64,000 nt of DNA from VAXT01 sp963698015 (GCA_963698015.1 OY969109.1:1364001-1428000); one strand, 5' to 3'. Positions 24,848 to 33,389 are shown, numbered from the stretch's first letter. The notes: a model not told the origin generated them from the letters alone. Numbers and translations are program-made.

Positions 24848-25300
24848 GTAACAGATCTCAGAGGCATCGAGCTCGAGGCGTGGATCAACTTCCTGCGCGC
24901 GCACGCGGCCGTGACGCGCCAGTTCAACGCCGAGCTGCTCGCGACGCACGGGCTGACGATCAACGACTTCGACGTGCTCGCCCAGCTTTCGCTCGCGCCC
25001 GACCAGGCGCTGAAGCGCGTCGATCTCGCCGAGAGGGTGCTCCTGACGCCGTCCGGAATCACCCGCCTCCTGAAAGGGCTCGAGGAGGCGGGCTTCGTCA
25101 GCAACCGCCCGTGCGCGGAGGATGCGCGCGTGACCTACGCCGTGCTCACGCCGAAAGGCAGCAAGAAGCTCGAGCAGGCCAAGAAGACGCACGTCGCGAG
25201 CGTCCGCGTGCTCTTCTCCGAGCGCTTCGAGCACGACGAGCTCGAGACCCTGGCGTCGCTCCTCGAGCGGCTGCCGCTGCGCGAGACGAACTGCGATTGA
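24836..25300 (+). CDS. MarR-family transcriptional regulator
   Basis: 154 residues from TTG 24836, preceded by a GCGGAG site. The fold has the long N-terminal helix (LEAWINFLRAHAAVTRQ), the HTH RVDLAERVLLTPSGITRLLKGLEEAGF and a wing ending in AVLTPKG. The start codon lies inside a candidate operator, so autorepression is likely. It is divergent from yceI and the flavin reductase and coupled to the GNAT downstream by a one-codon overlap. Confidence 0.87.
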   Translation: MSSQVTDLRGIELEAWINFLRAHAAVTRQFNAELLATHGLTINDFDVLAQLSLAPDQALKRVDLAERVLLTPSGITRLLKGLEEAGFVSNRPCAEDARVTYAVLTPKGSKKLEQAKKTHVASVRVLFSERFEHDELETLASLLERLPLRETNCD

Positions 25301-25803
25301 TCGAGCTCAGGCCGATGACGCCGGAGTTTCTCGAGGCGCTCCTCGAGGGTGACCGCGAGCGCGCTTCGAAGGCGCTCGACGTCGAACTGCCCGACGGCTT
25401 TCCGCTCGAGGGCGGCATGCGCTTCTTCGCGCTCCGGCTCAGCCAGATGCGCCGGGACGAGCGCTTCCGCGAGTGGTGCCCGCACGCGGTCGTCCTCGAC
25501 GGGCAGATGATCGGGCACGCCGGCTACCACGGCCCGCCGGGCGTGAACGCCAACCAGAGCCCCGACGCGGTCGAGATCGGCTACACGATCGAGGAGCCGT
25601 GGCGCGGCCACGGGTACGCGACGGAGGCCGCGACCGAGCTCCTGCGTCGTGCCGAGGAGCGCGGCGTGCGCCACTACGTCGCCTCGGCGACTCCGGACAA
25701 CGAGCCCTCGCTGGCGATCATCCGCAAGCTCGGCTTCCGGCAGACCGGCGAGGCGATCGACGAGGAAGACGGGTTGGAGCTCGTCTTCGAGCTCGAGCGG
25801 TAG
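25297..25803 (+). CDS. GNAT-family N-acetyltransferase
   Basis: 168 residues from TTG 25297, whose last two bases are shared with the MarR stop TGA. The N-terminus LIELRPMTPEFLEALL is a usual GNAT first strand. The acetyl-CoA-binding loop is in PWRGHGYATEAATELLRRA, and the late strand ATPDNEPSLAIIRKLGF completes motif B. Of the RimJ/RimL-like kind; the substrate is unknown. Longer in-frame ORFs upstream are shadows of marR. Confidence 0.83.
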   Translation: MIELRPMTPEFLEALLEGDRERASKALDVELPDGFPLEGGMRFFALRLSQMRRDERFREWCPHAVVLDGQMIGHAGYHGPPGVNANQSPDAVEIGYTIEEPWRGHGYATEAATELLRRAEERGVRHYVASATPDNEPSLAIIRKLGFRQTGEAIDEEDGLELVFELER

Positions 25804-25820
25804 AGCCGGCACGGGAAGGA

Positions 25821-27488
25821 TCAGGCGTGCTGCACGACCGGAGCGCTTGGCTCCGTCGTCGGCGCGGCGGCGAGCGGGAGCTCGACGACGAAGGTCGAGC
25901 CCTCGCCTTCCTTCGAGCTGACGGTCAGCCGTCCGTCCATCCGGCGGACGAGCTCGCGGCAGATGTAGAGGCCGAGCCCGGTGCCGCCGACGCCGCGCGA
26001 GAGCTGTGGATCCACTCGGTAGAACTTGCCGAAGATCCGTTGCTGCTCGCGGTGGGGGATGCCGAGGCCCTCGTCCGAGACCGACAGGCGCAAGTTCGTC
26101 CCGTTCGACTCGACGCGGACCTGCACGGCGCCTCCGTCGGGCGAGTACTTGACGGCGTTGTCGACGAGGTTGATCAGGACCTGGCGGAGCTTGTCGGCGT
26201 CGCCGGCGACGAACGAGCCCGGCTCAGCCGCTAGGAGCTCGAGCGTGACGTCGTCCCGGTCGGCGAAGCAGCAGCGCATCTGCTCGACGACGTCCTCCGC
26301 GAGGCGTGCGACGTCGAGAGGGCTCGTCTCGAGCTGCAGGCGTCCGGAGTCGATCCGATTCGCGAGCAGGATGTCCGCGGCGACCCGTGAGAGCCGCTCC
26401 GACTCCTGCGCGATCACGTGGAGCAGGCGCTGCTGCTTGTCCTCGTCGATCACGATGTCGTCCCGGAGCAGCGTCTGTGCCGAGCCGTAGATGGCGGCGA
26501 GTGGCGTGCGGAGCTCATGCGACACCGTGGCGACGAACTCGCCCTTGAGCTCGTCGAGCGCGCGCTCCTCGGTCAGGTTCCGGAACGCGTAGACCACCCC
26601 GTCTTCGAATGCGACTCCGGAGATCGAAAGCCAGACCTCGCGGCCTTCGATCACGAACGGGAGCGTCCTCGCGTCGGTACTGCCCGGTCCGGGGACCGAT
26701 GCGACGGGAACGGTCGGCCCGACCGCCTGCCAGTCCGGCAGGACGTCGTCCGCGCGCTGCCCGAGGACCGCGCTCGGGGTGAGCCCCGTGATCTCGGCCG
26801 CCGCGGGGTTCCAGTGCTGGATCACGCCCGCGTCGTCGACGAGGAAGACGCCGTCGTCCACGTGCTCGAGCACGCTCGCGTGGCGCTGGAGCACGAGTCG
26901 CTGGCGCTCGACTTCGCGGTCGAGCCGGCGCATTCCGATCGCGCGCTCGAGCGAGGCGATGAAGTAATCACGGTCGATCGGCTTCGCGACGAAGTCGTAG
27001 GCGCCGCCGCGGAGCGCCCGGACCGCGACGTCGTGCTCGCCGTGGCCGGTGATCAGGAGAGTCGGTGTTCCGGGCCGCACCAGCCCTATCTCCTCGAGGA
27101 GGGCGAGGCCGTCCATTCCAGGCATCTTGATGTCGGTCACGATCGCGTCGTAGTCGACCTCCTTGATCCGCTCGAGCGCGTCCGCCCCCGTCACCGAGGT
27201 GTCGATCTGGACTCGCTCCATGCCTAGCAAGATCGCCTGCGGCAGCGCCTCGAGCAGCGTGACATCGTCGTCCACGAGCAGGATCCGCGCGTCGCGTTCC
27301 TCGAGGTCCGCGGCCTCGCCGCCGCGGCGCTGTGCCTCCTGTTCCGCTGACATCGTTCCCTCGGTGTCGTCGGCCGTGAGCGTCGGGATCACCGCGTGCA
27401 CCTCGCCGGCGGGCGCGCCGTTCCCCTTCGTGGAAGTGCCGTTTCGCTCGACGGTCGGTGAAGGCTTGACGGGAGTCTTCTTGGCCAC
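25821..27488 (-). CDS. hybrid sensor: receiver-PAS-histidine kinase
   Basis: 555 residues without membrane segments. A ~65-residue flexible Thr/Lys/Gly-rich start precedes a receiver domain (residues ~68-185) with acidic LVDDD, the phosphoacceptor Asp in VTDIKMPG and Lys in VAKPIDRDYF. A PAS domain follows (~205-310, VDDGVFLVDDAGVIQHWNPAA), then HisKA with His in ATVSHELRTPL and a complete HATPase_c (NLVDNAVKYSPDGG, GLGIPHREQQRIF, GGTGLGLYI). A kinase with an N-terminal receiver usually acts inside a phosphorelay. No cognate regulator adjoins it. The gene faces the GNAT. Confidence 0.9.
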   Translation of the reverse strand: MAKKTPVKPSPTVERNGTSTKGNGAPAGEVHAVIPTLTADDTEGTMSAEQEAQRRGGEAADLEERDARILLVDDDVTLLEALPQAILLGMERVQIDTSVTGADALERIKEVDYDAIVTDIKMPGMDGLALLEEIGLVRPGTPTLLITGHGEHDVAVRALRGGAYDFVAKPIDRDYFIASLERAIGMRRLDREVERQRLVLQRHASVLEHVDDGVFLVDDAGVIQHWNPAAAEITGLTPSAVLGQRADDVLPDWQAVGPTVPVASVPGPGSTDARTLPFVIEGREVWLSISGVAFEDGVVYAFRNLTEERALDELKGEFVATVSHELRTPLAAIYGSAQTLLRDDIVIDEDKQQRLLHVIAQESERLSRVAADILLANRIDSGRLQLETSPLDVARLAEDVVEQMRCCFADRDDVTLELLAAEPGSFVAGDADKLRQVLINLVDNAVKYSPDGGAVQVRVESNGTNLRLSVSDEGLGIPHREQQRIFGKFYRVDPQLSRGVGGTGLGLYICRELVRRMDGRLTVSSKEGEGSTFVVELPLAAAPTTEPSAPVVQHA

Positions 27489-27765
27489 AGGTCCTCCCTG
27501 GAGGTCTAATTCGTGCTGAATGGCGAGGCGGCGTTTTCATTCTGAGCGCTGTGTTTCGTCCTCGCAATAGCCTGTTCAGAGCGGCTTCAGGCTATTTCTA
27601 CTGCTATCTGGCCGAACCTAACGAAATCGATTCTCTCGAACGGCCGAAATCCCTCGTTCGGCGCTGTCCAGTGGAATAGGCGCGGCCTGCTGAGCGTTCT
27701 TCTAAGTGTCGAGGGTAGGGACCCTTTGGGCTCCCGTAACGCCCTCCATGAAGGAGGAGATTTCT
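27489..27765. promoter_or_regulatory. AT-richer leader region between kinase and rpmE with a stem-loop
   Basis: This 277-base gene-free region has lower GC than its neighbours and must hold the promoters of both divergent units. It contains a perfect 9-bp inverted repeat AATAGCCTG (27566-27574) / CAGGCTATT (27588-27596) with a 13-base loop, and a weaker CCGAA...TTCGG hairpin near 27640-27660. The stem is not followed by T-rich sequence on either strand, so an operator or leader element for rpmE-sigma is more likely than a terminator. No RNA family was recognised. Confidence 0.4.
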
Positions 27766-27975
27766 TTGAAGCAGATTCATCCTGAGCTAACGCTCACGAG
27801 CGTCCGCTGTACGTCCTGCGGCAGCACGTTCACCACCCGCTCGACACGGAGCGAGCTGGTCGTCGACGTCTGCTCGAACTGTCATCCGGCCTACACAGGC
27901 CGAGAGCGCGCTACCTCGAGCGGCAGCCGCACAGAGCGCTTCGAGCGGCGGCGGCAGAAGGCGAGGAGCCTGTGA
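27766..27975 (+). CDS. rpmE: large-subunit ribosomal protein bL31, zinc-type
   Basis: 69 residues from TTG 27766: MKQIHPELTLTSVRC followed by the Cys pairs CTSC and CSNC-H and the signature PAYTG, then an Arg-rich tail. The paired Cys classify it as the zinc-binding form. An ATG 18 bases upstream is in frame, but the AAGGAGGAG between it and the TTG is a perfect ribosome site for the TTG, so the shorter form is real. The stop overlaps the GTG of the next gene (GTGA), coupling bL31 to a sigma factor. Confidence 0.87.
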   Translation: MKQIHPELTLTSVRCTSCGSTFTTRSTRSELVVDVCSNCHPAYTGRERATSSGSRTERFERRRQKARSL

Positions 27976-28152
27976 CAGTGATTCTGGAAGAGCCGATTCA
28001 GGCATTCCTCGGCCACGCCGAGGAGCGCGGCACGATCGAGGAGAGCGAGCTCGAGGCGTTCGCCGTCGAACACGACCTCGACGAGGACGAGCTGGCCGCG
28101 CTGCGGGCCGAGCTCGAGGCTCGCGAAGTCGACGTCGCCGCTGCCTCCGCGC
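27972..28152 (+). CDS. sigma factor region 1.1-like N-terminal segment (out of frame with the rest)
   Basis: From a GTG overlapping the rpmE stop, this frame gives about 55 residues with the character of sigma-70 region 1.1 (FLGHAEERGTIEESELEAF, then an acidic LDEDELAALRAELEAREVDV helix). After about 28150 the frame carries on without a stop but loses sense, while region 1.2 and all later sigma regions continue in the next frame. The combined span 27972-29016 is one base more than a multiple of three, so one extra base would explain it. Real alternatives are a separate small protein or +1 recoding. Confidence 0.6.
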
Positions 28153-29016
28153 GTGGCGGTCGAGGGCCACGCGCTTTCGGGCTCGACCGATGGTCTGACC
28201 CTGTTCATGAGCAGGGCCGGCCAGTATCCGCTGCTGACCGCGGCCGAGGAGGTCGCGCTCGCCAAGCGGGTCGAGCGCGGAGACGCCGCAGCGAAGGAGC
28301 GCATGATCAACTCCAACCTGCGGCTGGTGATCTCGATCGCCAAGCGCTACCAGGGGCACGACGTGCCCCTGCTCGACCTCGTCCAGGACGGGGTCATCGG
28401 GCTGAACCGCGCGGTCGAGAAGTTCGACTGGCGGCGCGGATTCAAGTTCTCGACGTACGCGACGTGGTGGATCCGGCAGGCCTGTCAGCGCGCGATCTCG
28501 GGCCAGTCGGCGACGATCCGCGTTCCCACCCACGTCCACGAGCGCCGGCTCAAGCTGGCGCGGATCGCAGGCAAGCTGCGGACGCAGCTCGGACGCGAGC
28601 CGACGCGCGAGGAGCTGGCCGAGGCCGCGGAGCTCTCGCCAAAGCACGTCGACGAGGCGCTCGATGCGGCCGAGGCGCCGGTTTCCCTGAACCAGCGTGT
28701 CGGCGCCGAGGACGAGAGCGAGCTCGGCGATCTCTTCGGCGATCCGTTCGCCGCGGATCCGGAGGACGAGGCGGTCGACTCGCTGCAGCGGCTCGAGGTG
28801 CGGCGCGCGCTGAGCCGGCTGCCGGAGCGTGAGCGTCGCGTGCTCGAGCTGCGTTTCGGCCTCGACGGCGATCCTCAGCCGCTGGAGACGATCGGCAAGG
28901 AGCTCGGCATCTCCCGCGAGCGCGTCCGCCAGATCGAGGGTGAGGCGATGGCCCAGCTCGCGGAGCTGCTCGGAGGCCTGGAAGCCTTCGCAGACGATCT
29001 GGAGCAAGCCGCCTGA
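28153..29016 (+). CDS. RNA polymerase sigma-70 factor (RpoD/SigA-like)
   Basis: 287 residues as called from GTG 28153. Region 1.2 (LTLFMSRAGQYPLLTAAEE), region 2 (SNLRLVISIAKRYQG, then FDWRRGFKFSTYATWWIRQA for -10 recognition and melting), region 3 (RRLKLARIAGKL) and region 4 (LPERERRVLELRFGL, HTH ETIGKELGISRERVRQIE) are all complete. No ribosome site precedes 28153, and the region 1.1-like segment sits just upstream in another frame, so the true protein is probably 348 residues. Too short for the main housekeeping factor; a SigB/HrdB-like alternative primary-type factor fits. Confidence 0.87.
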   Translation: MAVEGHALSGSTDGLTLFMSRAGQYPLLTAAEEVALAKRVERGDAAAKERMINSNLRLVISIAKRYQGHDVPLLDLVQDGVIGLNRAVEKFDWRRGFKFSTYATWWIRQACQRAISGQSATIRVPTHVHERRLKLARIAGKLRTQLGREPTREELAEAAELSPKHVDEALDAAEAPVSLNQRVGAEDESELGDLFGDPFAADPEDEAVDSLQRLEVRRALSRLPERERRVLELRFGLDGDPQPLETIGKELGISRERVRQIEGEAMAQLAELLGGLEAFADDLEQAA

Positions 29017-29042
29017 CGCCCGCTAGATAGGCTCGGCGGTCG

Positions 29043-29910
29043 ATGAGGGCGATCGCTCGAGAGCTCGAACGCTGGCGAGACCGTGGCGACGGCCATTTCG
29101 CTCTCGCCACGGTCCGGGCGACTCGCCGGTCAGCGCCTCGACCGGTCGGCTCGCAGCTCGCCGTCTCCGAGCAGGGCGAGCTGGCCGGTTCGGTCTCCGG
29201 CGGGTGCGTCGAGGGCGAGGTCGCGATCGTCGCCCGCGAGGTGCTCGGCGGCGGGGAGTCGAGGTTGCTCACGTACGGGATCTCCGACGAGCAGGCCGGC
29301 TCGGTCGGTCTGCCGTGCGGCGGTGAGATCGACGTCTCGGTCGAGCGGGTGCCGCTGAGCGATCTCGAGCGGCTCGTCGAGGCGGCGGCGCCGTTCAAGC
29401 TGCTCGTCTTCGGCGCCGTCGACATCGCCGAGGCGCTGTGCCGCGGCGCGAAAGGAACTCGGCTGGGACGCTGTCGTCGCCGACCCGCGTGCGACATTCG
29501 CGACCCGGGAGCGGATCGGGAGCGCGGACGAACTCCTCGTCGAGTGGCCGGACGCGGCGCTCGAGCGCCTGGTCCTGGACGACAAGACCGCCGTCGTCGT
29601 GCTCACGCACGAGGAGCGACTCGACGTGCCCGCACTCGCCGGCGCGCTGCGCAGCGACGCGTTCTACGTCGGCGCACTCGGCTCGCGGCGCACGCAGGAG
29701 CGCCGCCGGGAGCGGCTGCTGGCCGAGGGCCTGTCCGAGGCGGAAGTCGATCGAATCTCAGGCCCGACCGGCCTCGACCTGGGGGCGGAGACGCCCGCCG
29801 AGACCGCTGTCTCGATCCTCGCCGAGATCCTCGCGGTGCGCGCGGGCCGCGCCGGAGGGCGGCTCAGCGACGCTTCAGGCCGCATCCACGCCGAGCTCCA
29901 GCCAAGATAG
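29043..29910 (+). pseudogene. xdhC: XdhC/CoxI-family protein, frameshifted
   Basis: The first frame gives the XdhC_CoxI domain (FALATVRATRRSAPRPVGSQ, then the key GSVSGGCVEGEV) and the start of the Rossmann domain (FKLLVFGAVDIAEAL). At 29451-29456 the run AAAGGAACTC contains one base too many; removing it gives AKELGWDAVVADPRATFATRER, and the XdhC C-terminal domain with YVGALGSRR and GLDLGAETPAETAVSILAEI continues to a stop at 29910. Length is 3n+1, agreeing with a single insertion. XdhC proteins load sulfurated molybdenum cofactor into xanthine dehydrogenase-type enzymes; no such enzyme lies nearby. Confidence 0.8.
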
Positions 29911-29914
29911 GCCC

Positions 29915-31117
29915 GTGGCGAAAGTCCTCTGCGTCCTCTACGACGATCCGGTCGACGGCTACCCGCCGCGTTACGCGCGCGACGGAATCCCCGAGATCGC
30001 CGGCTACCACGGCGGCCAGACGACCCCGACGCCCGAGGCGATCGACTTCACGCCCGGCGAGCTGCTCGGCAGCGTCTCGGGCGAGCTCGGGCTCCGGAGC
30101 TTCATCGAGGGCCGCGGACACGAGCTCACGGTCACGTCTGACAAGGACGGGCCCGACTCGGCCTTCGAGCGCGAGCTCCCGGACGCCGAGATCGTCATCT
30201 CGCAGCCGTTCTGGCCGGCCTACCTGACCGCGGAGCGGATCGCCAAGGCGCCCAACCTGAAGCTGGCCGTGACCGCCGGGATCGGGTCCGACCACGTCGA
30301 CCTCCAGGCGGCGATCGACAACGAGATCACCGTCGCCGAGGTCACCTACTCGAACTCGATCAGCGTCGCGGAGCACGTCGTGATGATGATCCTGGCGCTC
30401 GTCCGCAACTACCTGCCCTCGAACAGGATCGTGCTCGAGGGCGGCTGGAACATCGCGGACGCCGTCTCGCGCTCGTACGACCTCGAGGGCATGCAGGTGG
30501 GGACGGTCGGCGCGGGCCGCATCGGCTCGGCCGTGCTCCGCCGCCTGAAGCCGTTCGAGGTCGGGCTCCACTACACGGACCGCCACCGGCTTCCGGCGGA
30601 GGTCGAGCAGGAGCTCGGTGTCACGTTCCACGAGACGCCGGAGGAGCTCGTCGCGGTGTGCGACGTGGTCACGATCAACGCGCCGCTCCATCCGGAGACC
30701 GAGCATCTCTTCGACGCCGACATGATCGGCCGCATGAAGCGCGGCGCCTATCTCGTGAACACGGCCCGCGGGAAGATCTGCGATCGCGACGCCGTCGCGG
30801 CGGCGTGCGAGAGCGGCCAGCTCGCCGGGTACGCAGGTGACGTCTGGTTCCCGCAGCCGGCGCCCCGGGATCATCCGTGGCGGACGATGCCGCACCACGG
30901 GATGACGCCGCACACGTCGGGCTCGAGCCTCTCCGCGCAGGCCCGCTACGCGGCCGGGACGCGCGAGATCCTCGAGTGCTGGTTCGAAGGCCGCCCGATC
31001 CGCGAGGAGTACCTGATCGTCGATCGCGGCCATCTCGCCGGAGCCGGCGCGCACTCGTACAGCGAGGGCGACGCGACGAGCGGCTCGGACGAGGCCGCGC
31101 GCTTCAAAGCCGGCTGA
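29915..31117 (+). CDS. fdh: NAD-dependent formate dehydrogenase
   Basis: 400-residue D-2-hydroxyacid-dehydrogenase-type formate dehydrogenase, the metal-free kind that oxidises formate to CO2 with NAD. The start VAKVLCVLYDDPVDGYP is diagnostic. The substrate-side PFWPAYL and SNSISVAEHVVMM, NAD-binding GAGRIGSAVLRRL, the catalytic Arg in NTARGKICDRDA and the C-terminal QPAPRDHPWRTMPHHGMTPH with catalytic His follow, ending in GRPIREEYLIV. GTG start at 29915, four bases after the xdhC stop. A long ORF in the same frame starting at 29438 reads across the broken xdhC and is not real. Confidence 0.9.
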   Translation: MAKVLCVLYDDPVDGYPPRYARDGIPEIAGYHGGQTTPTPEAIDFTPGELLGSVSGELGLRSFIEGRGHELTVTSDKDGPDSAFERELPDAEIVISQPFWPAYLTAERIAKAPNLKLAVTAGIGSDHVDLQAAIDNEITVAEVTYSNSISVAEHVVMMILALVRNYLPSNRIVLEGGWNIADAVSRSYDLEGMQVGTVGAGRIGSAVLRRLKPFEVGLHYTDRHRLPAEVEQELGVTFHETPEELVAVCDVVTINAPLHPETEHLFDADMIGRMKRGAYLVNTARGKICDRDAVAAACESGQLAGYAGDVWFPQPAPRDHPWRTMPHHGMTPHTSGSSLSAQARYAAGTREILECWFEGRPIREEYLIVDRGHLAGAGAHSYSEGDATSGSDEAARFKAG

Positions 31118-31134
31118 CCGCGGGAGCCGGCCCG

Positions 31135-32214
31135 CTGAGCGACGAACTCGTCAACGTCTGGGACTACGAGCGCGCCGCGGAGGCGCGGCTCGACCCCGGC
31201 GCGTTCGGCTACGTCGCAGGCGGCGCGAACGACGAATGGACGATGCGCGAGAACCGGGCGGCGTTCGAGCGCTGGATCCTGCGGCCGCGAATGCTCGTCG
31301 ACGTCTCGCAGGTGACGACCGAGACGACGGTGCTCGGGACGAAGAGCTCGATGCCGCTGTTCGTGGCGCCGACTGCCTTCCAGCGGACGGTGCACCCGGA
31401 CGGGGAGCTCGCGATGGCTCGTGCGGCGGCGGCCGCAGGGACCGTCATGTGCCTCTCTACGTTCGCGACGGCGACGATCGAGGAGGTCGCCGAGGCCGCG
31501 CCGGGCGCGCCGCGCTGGTTCCAGCTGTACTGGTCGAGCGACCGCGGGTTCGTCCGCGACATCGTCGAGCGGGCGGAGGCCGCAGGCTTCGGCGCGATCG
31601 TCCTGACGGTCGACCTTCCTCGGCTCGGACGGCGGGAGCAGGACCTCCGCACGGGGTTCGAGGTCCCGGAGGACCTGCCGGTTCCAGCCTTCGTCGCGCT
31701 CGCCGAGGCCAGCCGTGCGGTGTCTCCGGAGGACATCAGCTGGGCCGTCGACGACACGCTGACCTGGGACGACCTGGAGTGGCTGCGCTCGGTTTGTTCG
31801 CTGCCGCTGCTCGTGAAGGGCGTGCTCACGGCCGAGGACGCGCTGCTGGCCGCGGAGGCCGGCGCGGCGGGTGTCGTCGTCTCGAATCACGGCGGCCGTC
31901 AGCTCGACGGGGTCGCGGGGACGCTGGACGCGCTGCCGGAGGTGGTCGAGGCGGTCGGCGATCGGCTCGCGGTGCTCATGGACGGCGGGATTCGCCGCGG
32001 AACGGACGTCGTCAAGGCGCTCGCGCACGGAGCGCAGGCGGTGCTCGCCGGACGGCCTCCACTCTGGGGGCTCGGAGCCGACGGCGCCGACGGCGCCCAG
32101 CGTGTGCTCGAGCTGCTCCGCGACGAGCTCGAGCTCGCTCTCGCGCTGTGCGGCTGCACCTCGCCGGCAGAGGTCTCGCGCGCACACGTGGCTCGCGCAA
32201 GCGGCGCAATCTAG
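31135..32214 (+). CDS. FMN-dependent alpha-hydroxy-acid oxidase/dehydrogenase
   Basis: 359-residue TIM-barrel flavoprotein of the glycolate oxidase/lactate dehydrogenase family. Features: LDPGAFGYVAGGANDEWTM near the start, FVAPTAFQ, the FQLYW strand, the Lys of LVKGVL and the catalytic His/Arg of VVSNHGGRQLDG, then MDGGIRRGTDVVKALAHGA for FMN phosphate. No ATG, GTG or TTG precedes the first strand in frame; a CTG at 31135, eight bases after GGAG, is the best start, which is uncommon. The product could be glyoxylate or a 2-oxo acid. Confidence 0.83.
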   Translation: MSDELVNVWDYERAAEARLDPGAFGYVAGGANDEWTMRENRAAFERWILRPRMLVDVSQVTTETTVLGTKSSMPLFVAPTAFQRTVHPDGELAMARAAAAAGTVMCLSTFATATIEEVAEAAPGAPRWFQLYWSSDRGFVRDIVERAEAAGFGAIVLTVDLPRLGRREQDLRTGFEVPEDLPVPAFVALAEASRAVSPEDISWAVDDTLTWDDLEWLRSVCSLPLLVKGVLTAEDALLAAEAGAAGVVVSNHGGRQLDGVAGTLDALPEVVEAVGDRLAVLMDGGIRRGTDVVKALAHGAQAVLAGRPPLWGLGADGADGAQRVLELLRDELELALALCGCTSPAEVSRAHVARASGAI

Positions 32215-32223
32215 GCTCGCCGC

Positions 32224-33385
32224 GTGCTCTACGACCCGGAGCTCCACGAGCCGCTGACCGACGAGGCGTGGAGCGAGGGACGGGCTCGCGACGCGAGCGC
32301 CCGGATCGTCGCCGACGCCGACGCGGCCTTCGACTCGGAGCGGCTCTGGCCGGCCGAGGAGTGGGACGTCTACATGGCGACGCCGCCGCTCAAGGACCTC
32401 TACGTCGGTGCGTCTGGCGTGATGTGGGCGCTCGACGCGCTCAGGAAGCGCGGGCTCGCGGAGACCAGCATCGACCTCGCGGCCGCCGCGGCGCGGACGC
32501 TCGAGGCCTGGCGGGAGCTGCCCGACTACGCGCAGTGGGACTCGGTCCCGGACGCGGCGGCCTCGGCGCTCCTGGCCGGCGAGAGCGGGCCGCTGATCGT
32601 CGCCTGGCGGCTCGCCCCGAGCAGCGAGCTCGCCGACGAGCTCCACGCGCGCGTCCGCGAAAACGTCGGCAACGAGGCGGTCGAGATCATGTTCGGCGCG
32701 CCAGGGACGATGCTCGCCGCGCAGGCGATGCTCGGGTGGACCGGGGAGGAGCGCTGGGCCGATGCGTGGCGGGAGAGCGCCGAGTCGGTCTGGGCGGCCA
32801 GGGACGAGGACGGCCTGTGGACGAACCGGCTCTACGGCGAGACGTTCCGCAGCCTCACGGCTCTGCACGGCCTCGTCGGAATCGTGCTCGCTCTCAGGCC
32901 GGATCCGCGCCGAGAGCAGCTCGAGCGCGAGACCGCCGAGACGCTCGCCCGGATCGCCGTGCGCGAGGACGGGCTCGCGAACTGGCCGACACGGGAGGTG
33001 ATGGACGAGCCGCGTCTGCGGCTCCAGTGGTGCGCCGGCGCGCCGGGGATCGTCGCGGGCGCCTCGTCCTACCTCGACGAGGAGCTCCTGCTCGCCGGCG
33101 CCGAGCTGGTCTGGCGCGCCGGCCCGCCGGGGATGGAGAAGGGCTCCGGCATCTGCCACGGCACGGCCGGGAACGGTCACGCGCTTCCTGAGGGTCTTCG
33201 AGCGCACCGGCGACGAGCTCTGGCTCGAACGGGCCCGCCGGTTCGCGCTGCATGCCCTCGGCCAGGTCGAACGGCGCGGGGCCGGGCGCTACTCGCTGTG
33301 GACGGGCGACGTGGGAGTGGCGCTCTTCGCGGCCGACTGCATCGACGGCCGGGGCGCGTATCCGATCCTGGAGTCCTGGGGCTAG
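32224..33385 (+). pseudogene. LanC-like (lanthionine synthetase C-like) protein, frameshifted
   Basis: GTG start at 32224. The alpha-toroid repeats show at YVGASGVMWALDAL, IMFGAPGTMLAAQAML and LTALHGLVGIV. Zinc-site motifs are QWCAGAPGIV (Cys) and GICHGTAGNGHA (Cys-His). At about 33183 one extra base breaks the frame; dropping it gives AFLRVFERTGDELWLERARR and a final TGDVGVALFAADCIDG before a stop at 33385. Length is 3n+1, consistent with one insertion. About 387 residues, like eukaryote-type LANCL proteins. There is no LanB/LanM or precursor peptide beside it, so a stand-alone role (for example glutathione or other thiol addition) is more likely than lantibiotic synthesis. Confidence 0.75.
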
Positions 33386-33389
33386 CCGG

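Noticed and set aside
29451..29456. Programmed frameshift in xdhC at AAAGGA
   Set aside because: No classic slippery heptamer or following pseudoknot was seen, and several other genes in the region show one-base errors in unrelated contexts.
30946..33207. 753-codon open frame antisense to fdh, the oxidase and the LanC-like gene
   Set aside because: Arg/Val/Asp-rich shadow translation typical of GC-rich DNA; no motifs, and the sense strand has clear families.
32224..33385. Lantibiotic biosynthetic cluster
   Set aside because: No precursor peptide, dehydratase, protease or dedicated transporter near the LanC-like gene.
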